From positions 62,001 through 126,000 of the forward strand of contig NZ_JABWGO010000011.1 of assembly GCF_013363995.1 (NCBI RefSeq): a stretch of 64,000 nucleotides of DNA, written 5' to 3'. The position numbers and the translations under genes are program-made. Positions 51,283-59,379 of the stretch are shown piece after piece. Under the pieces are notes generated by a model that ran no database searches, was not told where the DNA came from, and was given only the letters and a program-made list of their open reading frames with translations. The stretch's first letter is position 1, and each line of letters begins with the position of its first letter. Origin of the DNA: Nonomuraea rhodomycinica (lineage in GTDB: Bacteria > Actinomycetota > Actinomycetes > Streptosporangiales > Streptosporangiaceae).

Positions 51283-52308
51283 TTGGCCAGGCGCGCTTTG
51301 ATCACCGGCATCACCGGCCAGGACGGCTCCTACCTCGCGGAGCACCTGCTCCGTGAGGGCTACGAGGTCTGGGGGCTGGCCCGCGGGCAGGCCAACCCGC
51401 GCGTGTCGCGGATGCGCAAGCTGCTCGCCGACGTGCAGGTGGTGCGCGGCGACCTCCTCGACCAGGGCTCGCTCATCTCGGCCGTGGAACGCGTACAGCC
51501 CGACGAGGTCTACAACCTGGGGGCCATCTCCTTCGTGCCCATGTCGTGGGAGCAGGCCGAGCTGACCGCCGAGGTCACCGGGATGGGCGTGCTGCGCATG
51601 CTGGAGGCCATCCGGGTGTGCTCCGGCGTGTCGCGCGGCGGCGCGGCGGCCGGCGGCCAAATCCGCTTCTACCAGGCGTCGTCGTCGGAGATGTTCGGCC
51701 AGGTCAGCGAGACGCCGCAGAACGAGCGCACCGGCTTCCACCCGCGCTCGCCGTACGGGGTGGCCAAGGCGTACGGGCACTTCCTCACCCAGAACTACCG
51801 CGAGTCGTACGGCATGTTCGCGGTGTCCGGGATCCTGTTCAACCACGAGTCGCCGCGCCGCGGCGCCGAGTTCGTCACCCGCAAGGTGTCGCTGGGCGTG
51901 GCCCGCATCAAGCTCGGCCTGGCGGACGAGCTGCGCCTGGGCAACCTGGAGGCGCGGCGCGACTGGGGGTTCGCGGGCGACTACGTGCGCGCCATGCATC
52001 TCATGCTCCAGGCCGCCACGCCCGAGGACTACGTGATCGGCACCGGCCGCATGAAGTCGGTCAGGGAGCTGGCCGAGGCCGCCTTCGCCGCCGCCGGGCT
52101 CGACTGGGAGCGGTACGTCGTCACCGACCAGGCCCTGCACCGCCCCGCCGAGGTGGACCTGCTGTGCGCCGACCCGAAGAAGGCGCGGGTGCAGCTCGGC
52201 TGGGAGCCCACCGTGTCGTTCGACGAGCTGGTCGCGCTGATGGTCGAGTCGGACATCCGTCTGCTGTCGGACGGCGGCGACCCCGACCAGGACAGTTCCT
52301 GGCCCTGA
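51283..52308 (+). CDS. gmd: GDP-mannose 4,6-dehydratase
   Basis: A 341-residue extended SDR with ALITGITGQDGSYLAEHLL (nucleotide motif), the YGVAK catalytic Tyr/Lys, ASSSEMFGQV and the GDP-mannose segment FNHESPRRGAEFVTRKV. It converts GDP-mannose to GDP-4-keto-6-deoxymannose. No epimerase/reductase or RMD gene is adjacent, so the final sugar is unknown. TTG 51283 follows GGGGAGGG. It is divergent from the glycosyltransferase operon. Confidence 0.93.
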   Translation: MARRALITGITGQDGSYLAEHLLREGYEVWGLARGQANPRVSRMRKLLADVQVVRGDLLDQGSLISAVERVQPDEVYNLGAISFVPMSWEQAELTAEVTGMGVLRMLEAIRVCSGVSRGGAAAGGQIRFYQASSSEMFGQVSETPQNERTGFHPRSPYGVAKAYGHFLTQNYRESYGMFAVSGILFNHESPRRGAEFVTRKVSLGVARIKLGLADELRLGNLEARRDWGFAGDYVRAMHLMLQAATPEDYVIGTGRMKSVRELAEAAFAAAGLDWERYVVTDQALHRPAEVDLLCADPKKARVQLGWEPTVSFDELVALMVESDIRLLSDGGDPDQDSSWP

Positions 52309-52347
52309 TCCCCGGTCCGCCCCGCGCGGACCTCCGGCACGGGTCAT

Positions 52348-52380
52348 TGACAAAATTGTCTTTTACGTAAAACAATGTTT
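52348..52380 (+). promoter_or_regulatory. Promoter and palindromic operator of the HTH/SRPBCC operon
   Basis: TTGACA (52348-52353) lies just ahead of a 12-bp perfect palindrome TTTTACGTAAAA (52361-52372), which overlaps a -10-like TAAAAC. The ATG follows at 52386. The encoded HTH protein probably binds here. Confidence 0.6.
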
Positions 52381-52385
52381 TTGCG

Positions 52386-52961
52386 ATGAGAGACGTCCTG
52401 TACCTGGAAGAGATCGAGCAGGCCGAGGCCCTGCTCAAGCCGCAGCGCGTGGAGGTGCTGCGGCAGCTCGCCGAGCCGCGCACCTGCTCCGAGGTCGCCG
52501 AGCGGCTCGGCCAGACGCCCCAGCGCGTCTACTACCACGTCAAACGGCTGGTCGAGGCGGGGCTGGTCGACCTGGTGTCGGAGCGCAAGGTGCGCGGCAT
52601 CAACGAGGGCAGCTACCAGGCCGGCGCCCGCGCCTACTGGCTGTCGCCCCGCCTGGTCGGCCGGATCGGCCTGCGCCGGGCGCGCGACGAGCTGAGCCTC
52701 GGCTACCTCCTCGACCTGATGGAGGAAGTGCAGGCCGACATCGCCGGCCTCGACCGCGCGGCCCCCGAGCTGCCCTCGATCGGCGTCTCGGGAGAGATCC
52801 GCGTACGGCCCGAGGATCGGCAGCGGTTCCTCGACGACCTGCAGAGCACGCTGCGGGAGCTGTTCACGAGGTACGGCGGGGCCGAGGGCGACGCCTTCAA
52901 GCTCGCCGTCGCCTGCTACCCCGTTCACCCGCAAGACCTGAAGGAGGAGCACGATGACTGA
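52386..52961 (+). CDS. ArsR-type winged-helix regulator
   Basis: A 191-residue regulator. The N-terminal HTH (ALLKPQRVEVLRQLAEPRTCSEVAERL, RVYYHVKRLVEAGLVDLV) resembles ArsR/HTH_20 proteins. The C-terminal half resembles SRPBCC-linked regulators with DLMEEVQADIAGLDRAAPEL. It overlaps the SRPBCC gene by 8 bases. Probably autoregulated through TTTTACGTAAAA. Confidence 0.82.
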   Translation: MRDVLYLEEIEQAEALLKPQRVEVLRQLAEPRTCSEVAERLGQTPQRVYYHVKRLVEAGLVDLVSERKVRGINEGSYQAGARAYWLSPRLVGRIGLRRARDELSLGYLLDLMEEVQADIAGLDRAAPELPSIGVSGEIRVRPEDRQRFLDDLQSTLRELFTRYGGAEGDAFKLAVACYPVHPQDLKEEHDD

Positions 52962-53787
52962 GCCGATGACCCTGCGTGCCCGCGTCCAGGCCCCCGTCAA
53001 GGAGGTGCGGCACGCGCTGACCGACCCCGCCGCCATGCGGGTCTGGCTGGCCGAGCACGCCGAGGTCGAGCTGCCCGGCCGCTACGCGTTCTGGGGCCGG
53101 CACACCCCCGAGGGCGACGCGCCGCGCCAGCGGCTGCTGCACGCCGACGACCGGACGGTCCGCTTCGCCTGGACGCTCGGCGGGGTGGAGGCCACCACCG
53201 AGTTCGCCGTGGAGGAGGACGGCGACGACGCCACGATCGTGTCGCTGTCGCAGAGCGACTACGACCACCAGGAGGCCATCGCGAACACGAGCATCCGCGG
53301 CGTCCTGCAGACGTACTGGTGCCTGGCCCTGGCGAACCTGGCCGAGCACCTGGAGGGCCGCGAGCTCACCCCGAAGATCGACTTCACCACGCCCGACATG
53401 CGCGCCGAGGTGGTCGTCGACGCGGAGCCGGATGCCGTGTTCGACTCGCTGGTCGACTCGGAGAAGGCGACGCGCTGGTTCGGCTATCCCCTCGCGATCG
53501 AGCCGAGGGTGGGCGGGCGCTTCGCGATGGGCGGCTTGGACAACCCGAACCCGGCCGTGATCGTCGATCTGGAGCCGGGGCGGCGGCTGTCCGTGGACTG
53601 GGGTCCCGTCGGCGTCGGCACCTGGGAGCTGGATGGCTCCGGCGGGCGGACCCGGCTGACGCTGGTGCAGAGCGGCTTCGAGGGCGAGCTGCCGCCGTAC
53701 GGCGCGTGGGGCGGGATCCTGGCGGGGCTGTCGGAGCTGCGCCGCTTCCACGAGATCCCGGACTGGCGGCCCATCTGGGCCGGGTAG
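52954..53787 (+). CDS. Tandem SRPBCC (AHSA1-like) domain protein
   Basis: A 277-residue protein with two START-like/AHSA1 domains, residues about 5-135 and 145-275. The first has VKEVRHALTDPAAMRVWLAEH. The second has AVFDSLVDSEKATRWFGYP and ends with a WGGILAGLSELRRFHE helix. Such proteins bind hydrophobic ligands. It is coupled to the winged-helix regulator, a pairing common for AHSA1 proteins. Function unassigned. Confidence 0.85.
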   Translation: MTEPMTLRARVQAPVKEVRHALTDPAAMRVWLAEHAEVELPGRYAFWGRHTPEGDAPRQRLLHADDRTVRFAWTLGGVEATTEFAVEEDGDDATIVSLSQSDYDHQEAIANTSIRGVLQTYWCLALANLAEHLEGRELTPKIDFTTPDMRAEVVVDAEPDAVFDSLVDSEKATRWFGYPLAIEPRVGGRFAMGGLDNPNPAVIVDLEPGRRLSVDWGPVGVGTWELDGSGGRTRLTLVQSGFEGELPPYGAWGGILAGLSELRRFHEIPDWRPIWAG

Positions 53788-53798
53788 CGGCGGCCGGA

Positions 53799-54272
53799 CT
53801 ATCTCCGCAGGTCCTCGCCCGGGGCCAGGTGGGCGAGGACGGTCTCGGCGATCGTGCCGAGGGCGTCGATCTGCTCGGGGGAGAGCAGGTCGATGAGGTG
53901 CCGCCGCACCGACGCGACGTGCCCGGGGGCGGCCTCCTGGATGGTGCGCAACCCCTGCTCGGTGAGCACGATCACCGAGCCGCGGGCGTCCGTCTCGCAC
54001 CCTTCGCGGGCGACGAGCCCTCGCTGCTCCATCCGTCCGATGTGCCGGGACAGCCGGCTCTTGGACCAGAGCATCCGGTCGGCCAGCTCGGTCAGCCGCC
54101 GCCGGTGCCCCTCGGAGGAGGTCAGCGCCGACAGCACGTCGTAGTCGGGCGCCGACAGGCCCGACTCGCGGGTCAGGTCCTGGCTCACCTGGGCGTCGAG
54201 CAGCAGGCGCATCCGCCGGTATCCGATCCAGGCGCGGAACTCGTCGTCGTCCAGCCATCGGGGCTCGGGCAT
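53799..54272 (-). CDS. MarR family transcriptional regulator
   Basis: A 157-residue MarR protein with SAPDYDVLSALTSSEGHRRR, LADRMLWSKSRLSRHIGRME and a wing ARGSVIVLTEQGLRTI. It is divergent from the LLM oxidoreductase gene, with two palindromic operators between them, so the LLM gene is probably its target. Confidence 0.92.
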   Translation of the reverse strand: MPEPRWLDDDEFRAWIGYRRMRLLLDAQVSQDLTRESGLSAPDYDVLSALTSSEGHRRRLTELADRMLWSKSRLSRHIGRMEQRGLVAREGCETDARGSVIVLTEQGLRTIQEAAPGHVASVRRHLIDLLSPEQIDALGTIAETVLAHLAPGEDLRR

Positions 54273-54290
54273 GCCCCCACCCTAACCCAT

Positions 54291-54304
54291 GTCGTTGACG
54301 TGTA
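54291..54304. promoter_or_regulatory. MarR operator, site 1
   Basis: GTTGACGTGTAAAC differs from the perfect site 2 (GTTTACATGTAAAC) at two positions. The centres are 27 bp apart. Confidence 0.65.
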
Positions 54305-54317
54305 AACAACTGTGATT

Positions 54318-54331
54318 TAGGTTTACATGTA
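54318..54331. promoter_or_regulatory. MarR operator, site 2 (perfect palindrome)
   Basis: GTTTACATGTAAAC is a 14-bp perfect palindrome directly upstream of the LLM gene ribosome site. Confidence 0.75.
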
Positions 54332-54349
54332 AACGACTTAGGAGGCGTC

Positions 54350-55204
54350 ATGGGCATGTTCGGGCTCGGGATCTCCACCTCCGCGGCGGCGGGGGCGGAC
54401 CCGGTGGGCGACGCGCGGGCGGCCGAGGAGCTGGGATTCGACTTCGTCTCCGCCTCGGACCATCCGTGCGGCAGCGCGCCGACGTACGAGGTGTGGACGA
54501 TGCTGACCTGGGTCGCGGCGGCCACGTCGCGCATCAAGGTGGCCACGCGGGTGCTGGGCGTGCCGTACCGGTCGCCGGCGATGGTGGCCAAGATGGCCGA
54601 GACCCTGCACCGCTTCTCCGGGGGCCGGCTGATCCTCGGGCTCGGGGGCGGGTACTCGGACGAGGAGTTCCGGGCGTTCGGGCTGGGCGTGCCGTCGCCG
54701 CGGGAGAAGGTGGCCGGGATGGAGGAGGCCGTCCAGGTCATCCGGGGGCTGTGGTCGCAACCGTCGTTCACGTTCGAGGGCAGCCGCTATCAGACGTTCG
54801 AGGCCGACCTGGAGCCCAAGCCGGAGCGGCCGATCCCGATCTGGCTGGGGACGTACGGCAAGCGCGCGCTGGAGGTCACGGGCCGGCTGGCCGACGGGTG
54901 GATCCCGTCGTACGGGTTCGCGTCGCCGGAGCAGGTGACCGGCCTGCGCGCGCGGGTCCTGGCCTCGGCCGCCGCCAGCGGGCGGGAGGTGGAGTGCGTG
55001 TACAACGTGCCGGTGCGGATCGGCGACGCCGGGGACGCCGGCGTGGACGGCGGGGTCGTGGCGGGGAGCGCGGAGCAGGTGACGGAGCGGCTGGCGGAGT
55101 TGTGCGGGCTGGGGTTCGGGTCGATGAACCTCATGCCGGTGGGAACGGACTTCCGGGACCAGGCGGAGCTGCTCGCCCAGAAGGTGGTGCCGCACCTGAG
55201 GTAG
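54350..55204 (+). CDS. LLM-class F420-dependent oxidoreductase
   Basis: A 284-residue luciferase-like TIM barrel. Family segments are GFDFVSASDHPCG, ATRVLGVPYRSPAMVAKMAETL, FSGGRLILGLGGGYSDEEF and PIPIWLGTYGKRALEVTGRLADGW. This class uses F420 and acts on many substrates. The substrate here is unknown, presumably the ligand or product sensed by the divergent MarR protein. It starts at ATG 54350. Confidence 0.9.
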   Translation: MGMFGLGISTSAAAGADPVGDARAAEELGFDFVSASDHPCGSAPTYEVWTMLTWVAAATSRIKVATRVLGVPYRSPAMVAKMAETLHRFSGGRLILGLGGGYSDEEFRAFGLGVPSPREKVAGMEEAVQVIRGLWSQPSFTFEGSRYQTFEADLEPKPERPIPIWLGTYGKRALEVTGRLADGWIPSYGFASPEQVTGLRARVLASAAASGREVECVYNVPVRIGDAGDAGVDGGVVAGSAEQVTERLAELCGLGFGSMNLMPVGTDFRDQAELLAQKVVPHLR

Positions 55205-55254
55205 GTGGGGCGGCCTTGACGGAAATGTCGGTATATGGCTGCACAATCCCCTTC

Positions 55255-56058
55255 ATGACTATGGAGAGTGTCGTCCTCACCGGCGCCGCCGGGAACGTCG
55301 GCTCCGTGCTGCGCGAACCGCTGCGCGGCCGCCTGAGCCGGCTGGTGTCCGTGGACCGCGTGCCGCTGACCGCCGAGGGGCCGAACGAGGAGGTCCGGCA
55401 GGCCGAGCTGGGCGGCGTCGAGGACGTGATGGCGGTCGTCGAGGGCGCCGACGCGATCGTGCACCTGGCCGGCGTGCCGGACGAGGCGCCGCTCGCCGAC
55501 CTCCTGCACGCCAACGTCCTGGGCGCCCACCACGTGCTGGAGGCGGCACGCCGCACCGGGGTCAGGCGGGTGGTGCTGGCCAGCAGCAACCGGCTGACCG
55601 GCTGTCACCCCTCCACGGAGACGGTCTCGCCCGAGACGCCGCCGCGCCCCGACGGGCTGTACGGGGTCAGCAAGGTCGCCCTCGAAGCCCTGGGCCGGCT
55701 GTACGCCGACAAGTTCGGGCTGGAGGTGGTGTGCCTGCGGATCGGCAGCCTGGAGCCCGTGCCGAGCGAGCCGCGGCACCTGGCCACCTGGCTGAGCCCG
55801 TACGACTGCGCCGGCTTCGTCTGGGCGGCGCTGACCCGGCCCGGCGTCACCTTCACCGCCGCGTACGCGGTGTCGGCCAACACCCGCCGGTTCTGGGAGC
55901 TGGACGACCGGCTCGGCTACCGGCCCCGCGACGACGCCGAGGACTACGCGGACCGCATCCCGGGGGCGGCCGAGTACTTCGCCGGTGAGCCGCTCCAGGG
56001 CGGCGCGTACGCGACGCCTGACTACACCCTCCGCCACGGGCTCGGCGAGCTTCCCTAG
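55255..56058 (+). CDS. Uronate dehydrogenase-like NAD-dependent SDR
   Basis: A 267-residue extended SDR with VVLTGAAGNVGSVLREPLRG, AIVHLAGVPDEAP, the YGVSK catalytic motif and VCLRIGSLEP. The overall pattern matches uronate dehydrogenases, which oxidise galacturonate/glucuronate to aldaro-lactones, so a uronate role is likely but not certain. ATG 55255 gives MTMESVVL. A short gap separates it from the LLM gene. Confidence 0.72.
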   Translation: MTMESVVLTGAAGNVGSVLREPLRGRLSRLVSVDRVPLTAEGPNEEVRQAELGGVEDVMAVVEGADAIVHLAGVPDEAPLADLLHANVLGAHHVLEAARRTGVRRVVLASSNRLTGCHPSTETVSPETPPRPDGLYGVSKVALEALGRLYADKFGLEVVCLRIGSLEPVPSEPRHLATWLSPYDCAGFVWAALTRPGVTFTAAYAVSANTRRFWELDDRLGYRPRDDAEDYADRIPGAAEYFAGEPLQGGAYATPDYTLRHGLGELP

Positions 56059-56082
56059 CGCCGGCAGGCTTCCCGTCGAGCT

Positions 56083-57492
56083 GTGGACAGCTTCTCCTCG
56101 TCCCCAGAACGGCATTCGGCGCCCGGGCGTGGCCTCGACCCCCGCCATCCTGAGCCCGTGAACCACTCCAGCGAAACCTGCGACCAGGGCCCCGATGTGG
56201 CCGGCGGCGCCCCGGCCGGTGAAGACCCCCTCAGCGGAGCCGCCCGGATCACCCAAGTCGGTCGCGGCGCGCCTGCGTCGGCCGCTGCTGCCCAAGGCGG
56301 TCGTGGGGGACCTGCGTCGGCCGCTGCTGCCCAGGGCGGGCGTGGCGGATCTGCGTCGGCCGGTTCCGCCGAGGGCGGGCGTGGCGGGCCTGCGTCGGCC
56401 GGTGCTGCCCAGGACGGTCGTGGCGGGCCTGCGCCCGCCGGTGCCGCCCAAGGCGGGCGCGGTGGATCGGGGCCCGCACGGGTCACCCCGGGAGCCCCCG
56501 GCGGAGCCGCGCTCACCCCTGCCCCGGCCACGCTCCTCGGGCGGGCGCGGGCGGTGACCCGGGCGGCGCCGCAGGCCGTCGCTTGCCGCCAGACCGCCGC
56601 GCACGTGTGGGGCCTGAACGCGCTCAGCCCGGGCGCAACCGACGCCGACTGGCCCGTCGAGCTCGTCGCCCCCGGTCACCTGGCGCTCCCCGGCTGTGTG
56701 ACCCACGTCGCCACGCTGCCTCCGGGCGACGTGACCGTGCACAGGGGCGTGCGCGTCACCACCCCCGGGCGCACGGCCCTCGACTGCGCCCGCTGGCTGC
56801 CGCGCCTGGAGGCGGTGGCCGCCCTCGACCAGTTTGCGAGGCGCGGCGTGGACCTGGAGGAGCTGTGGCGCCGGGCCCCCTCGTGGCACGTGCGCGACAC
56901 GCTCGCCCTGGCCGACCGCGGCGCGGGCTCGCCGCCGGAGAGCTGGCTGCGGGTCATCCTCGTGGACGGCGGCCTGCCCCGCCCCGCCACCCAGATCCAG
57001 GTGCCCCTCCCGGGCGACCGTCACGCGTACCTCGACCTGGGCTGGAAGCCGTACCGGCTGGCGGTCGAGTACGACGGCCGGGAGCACCACTCCTCGGCGG
57101 CCGACCGGCGCCGCGACGACACACGGCGCGCGGAGCTGCGCCGGCAGGGTTGGCGGGTCATCCCGGTGCGCAGGGACGTGATCCCCGCCCGGACGGCCGC
57201 CCTGCTGGAGCACGTCGCCAACGCCCTCATCGAGTGCGGCTGGCGTCCCACGCCACGCCAGACGACCCGCGTCCTCTCCCGCATCGGCGCCGCCCGCCGC
57301 CGTCACCGCTTACCCGGCGCGGCCGCCTCGCTCGGCCTGCCCGCAGCGGCGAACGAATGCACACCAGGCGCGGCCCATGCCACCCTGCGTCTGTGCTTAC
57401 CGTCCGCCAACTCCTCGACCACCTCACCGGCCTGCCCGATGAGACCCCCGTCGTGGTCGACGTCAACGCCGATGGCTTGTACGTCCGCGTAG
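56083..57492 (+). CDS. DUF559-like endonuclease-fold protein with N-terminal repeats
   Basis: A 469-residue frame. Residues 59-136 are 13-residue repeats (GGRGGPASAAAAQ type) encoded by 39-bp DNA repeats. The middle resembles AbiEi-linked domains (VELVAPGHLALPGC, GVRVTTPGRTALDC). Residues about 310-375 have the Vsr/DUF559 nuclease core (AYLDLGW, VEYDGREHH, RRAELRRQGWRVIPVRRDVI). GTG 56083 is tentative, and GTG 56158 is an alternative. The tail overlaps the next gene by about 100 bases. Confidence 0.65.
   Translation: MDSFSSSPERHSAPGRGLDPRHPEPVNHSSETCDQGPDVAGGAPAGEDPLSGAARITQVGRGAPASAAAAQGGRGGPASAAAAQGGRGGSASAGSAEGGRGGPASAGAAQDGRGGPAPAGAAQGGRGGSGPARVTPGAPGGAALTPAPATLLGRARAVTRAAPQAVACRQTAAHVWGLNALSPGATDADWPVELVAPGHLALPGCVTHVATLPPGDVTVHRGVRVTTPGRTALDCARWLPRLEAVAALDQFARRGVDLEELWRRAPSWHVRDTLALADRGAGSPPESWLRVILVDGGLPRPATQIQVPLPGDRHAYLDLGWKPYRLAVEYDGREHHSSAADRRRDDTRRAELRRQGWRVIPVRRDVIPARTAALLEHVANALIECGWRPTPRQTTRVLSRIGAARRRHRLPGAAASLGLPAAANECTPGAAHATLRLCLPSANSSTTSPACPMRPPSWSTSTPMACTSA
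56257..56490. repeat. 39-bp tandem repeats (six imperfect units)
   Basis: Six consecutive 39-bp units, each encoding a 13-residue block of the GGRGGPASAAAAQ type, keep the reading frame. Units are highly alike, suggesting recent expansion by slippage or recombination. Confidence 0.88.
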
Positions 57493-57833
57493 AAGATCTC
57501 AACGTGACCACCGACCAGGACTCGACACCTGGTGGCGACCCCCATGAAGGCATCGAGGTCGACATCTTCTGGGAGCCCGGCCAGGGCGGCTGGACCATGG
57601 CGGGCCTCTCCGAGACGCTTTTCACCCTGGACGACGTACAAGCAGTGCTCACCGAACGCGATGCACTCCGTCGGGAACTGGCCGAACTCCGGGCCGGCCT
57701 CTGTTCGTCCCTCGGCAGGCACCGCGGTGAATCAGGGCCGCGAGGGCTCACCGTCAGGCCCGTGCTCAGCGACCAGGAGATCTTCGCCGAGATCGAGCGA
57801 CTGCGGACCATCGCCCCCGAGTCCTCCGCTTGA
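57393..57833 (+). CDS. Small conserved-type protein of unknown function
   Basis: A 146-residue protein beginning VLTVRQLLDHLTGLPDETPVV, then VDVNADGLYVRVEDLNV and an acidic middle with EVDIFWEPGQGGW. The C-terminal part is helical (LDDVQAVLTERDALRRELAELRAG). The opening resembles small proteins that start with TVRELLxxLxGLPPDTPV. It overlaps the end of the DUF559-like frame, so one of the two boundaries may be wrong. No function can be assigned. Confidence 0.5.
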   Translation: MLTVRQLLDHLTGLPDETPVVVDVNADGLYVRVEDLNVTTDQDSTPGGDPHEGIEVDIFWEPGQGGWTMAGLSETLFTLDDVQAVLTERDALRRELAELRAGLCSSLGRHRGESGPRGLTVRPVLSDQEIFAEIERLRTIAPESSA

Positions 57834-57847
57834 CGCCGGATGGCGTC
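57832..57847. terminator. Short hairpin at the gene end
   Basis: GACGCC and GGCGTC form a stem with a 4-nt loop overlapping the stop codon of the gene at 57393. It is short and lacks a T-run, so it is only a weak terminator or an operator. Confidence 0.35.
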
Positions 57848-57899
57848 TGAACCGGCACCGATTTTTGACCTCCAGTTCCAGTAAGGCTACGGTGGCCGC

Positions 57900-58478
57900 A
57901 TGGCACGCACCAAGGAGTTCGATCCGGACGCCGCCGTGGACAAGGCCATGGAGGTGTTCTGGGCCAACGGCTACGCCGCCACCACGCCGCAGCAGCTCGT
58001 CGAGGCCCTCGGCATCGGCCGGGGCAGCCTCTACAACGCGTTCACCAGCAAGCGGGCGTTGTACGAGCGGGCGCTCAGGCGCTACTACGAGCGGGAGACG
58101 ACCCGGCTGCTCCAGGTGCTGGACGGGCCCGGCCCGGCGCGGGAGCGGCTGCGCGCCGCCCTCGAACTCCTGGTCGCCGCGGCCCTGGACGACCGGGAGC
58201 GGCGCGGGTGCATGGTCACCAACGCCGCCGTCGAGCTGGCCGACCGCGACGAGGTGATCGCCCACCTGGTACGCCGCACCTTCGAGCGGCAGGAGGCGGC
58301 GTTCCGCAGCACCATCGAGGAGGGGCAGCGGGACGGCGACATCAGCGCCGACCGTGACCCGGCGGCGCTGGCCGCGTTCTTCCTGACCACCATCAACGGC
58401 ATCCAGGTGCTGGCCAAGGCCGACCCCGACCCGCGCCGCCTCTCGCGGTTGGCGGAGACGGCCCTGTCCGTCCTCTGA
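57900..58478 (+). CDS. TetR family transcriptional regulator
   Basis: A 192-residue TetR protein with HTH AMEVFWANGYAATTPQQLVEALGIGRGSLYNAFTSK and a helical C-domain with ERRGCMVTNAAVELA, typical of the TetR_C_16-like or AcuR-type group. It precedes the SDR gene by 95 bp and probably regulates it. It starts at ATG 57900. Confidence 0.9.
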   Translation: MARTKEFDPDAAVDKAMEVFWANGYAATTPQQLVEALGIGRGSLYNAFTSKRALYERALRRYYERETTRLLQVLDGPGPARERLRAALELLVAAALDDRERRGCMVTNAAVELADRDEVIAHLVRRTFERQEAAFRSTIEEGQRDGDISADRDPAALAAFFLTTINGIQVLAKADPDPRRLSRLAETALSVL

Positions 58479-58540
58479 GCCGTCCGAGTCACCGACCTGG
58501 GTTTCTCCGAAGTGCTCAGGGGCGTCTGCGTGCCCGCATT

Positions 58541-58558
58541 TTGTAACTAGAGTTCAAG
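58541..58558. promoter_or_regulatory. Candidate TetR operator before the SDR gene
   Basis: AACT and AGTT form inverted arms around AG within TTGTAACTAGAGTTCAAG, 15 bp before the SDR start. Symmetry is partial. Confidence 0.4.
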
Positions 58559-58573
58559 AAAGGTGTCCCCATC

Positions 58574-59356
58574 ATGGATCTTCAGCTCAAGGACAAGACC
58601 GTCGTCGTCACCGGTGCCAGCAAGGGCATCGGTCTCGCCGTCGTGCGGGCGTTCGCCGCCGAGGGCGCCCGGGTGGTCGCCGCAGCCCGTACCGTCGGCG
58701 CCGGGCCGGGCGGGCTCTCCGACCCTGACGTGGTGGCCGTGCAGGCGGACCTCACCACCCCCGAGGGGGTGTGCGCCCTCGCCGAGCGCGCCGGCGACGT
58801 GGACGTCCTCGTGAACAACCTGGGCGGAGTCCTCGACGCCAGCATGCGGGCCGGCGGATTCCTGGACATCGACGACGAGACCTGGCTCGGCACCTTCCAG
58901 CTCAACCTCTTCGCCACCGTGCGCGTCACCCGTGCCCTGCTGCCCGGGCTGCTCCGGCGGCGCGGGGTCGTGGTGAACGTGTCCTCCATCGGCGCCCGCG
59001 CCGCGTTCAAGCCGATCGACTACGGCACCGCCAAGGCCGCCCTGACGAACCTGACCAAGGGGCTCGCCGAGGAGTTCGGCGGGCAGGGGCTGCGGGCCCT
59101 GACCGTGAGCCCGGGGCCGACGCGCACCCGTAACTGGGACGACCCCGACGGCTACGCCGGTGAGCTGGCCCGGGCGGCCGGTGTGGAGCTCGACGAGTTC
59201 CTGGCCGGCGTGCCCGGCCGGATGGGCATCACCACCGGACGGCTCACCGAGCCTGAGGAGACCGCCGCGCTGGTGGCCTTCCTCGCGTCCCCGGTCTCCG
59301 GCAACCTCACCGGCGCCGACTACCTCGCCGACGGGGGAGTGATCAAGACGGTCTGA
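58574..59356 (+). CDS. SDR family oxidoreductase
   Basis: A 260-residue classical SDR with VVVTGASKGIGLAVVRAF, VLVNNLGGVLDA (NNxG variant), VVNVSSIGARAAFKPIDYGTAKAAL (Ser, Tyr, Lys) and VSPGPTRTRNW. Likely NADP-dependent reductase. The electrophile or ketone substrate is unknown. Controlled probably by the TetR gene upstream. It starts at ATG 58574 with AAGAAAGG. Confidence 0.88.
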   Translation: MDLQLKDKTVVVTGASKGIGLAVVRAFAAEGARVVAAARTVGAGPGGLSDPDVVAVQADLTTPEGVCALAERAGDVDVLVNNLGGVLDASMRAGGFLDIDDETWLGTFQLNLFATVRVTRALLPGLLRRRGVVVNVSSIGARAAFKPIDYGTAKAALTNLTKGLAEEFGGQGLRALTVSPGPTRTRNWDDPDGYAGELARAAGVELDEFLAGVPGRMGITTGRLTEPEETAALVAFLASPVSGNLTGADYLADGGVIKTV

Positions 59357-59379
59357 GCGGCTCCGCGGCAAACGGGGCG

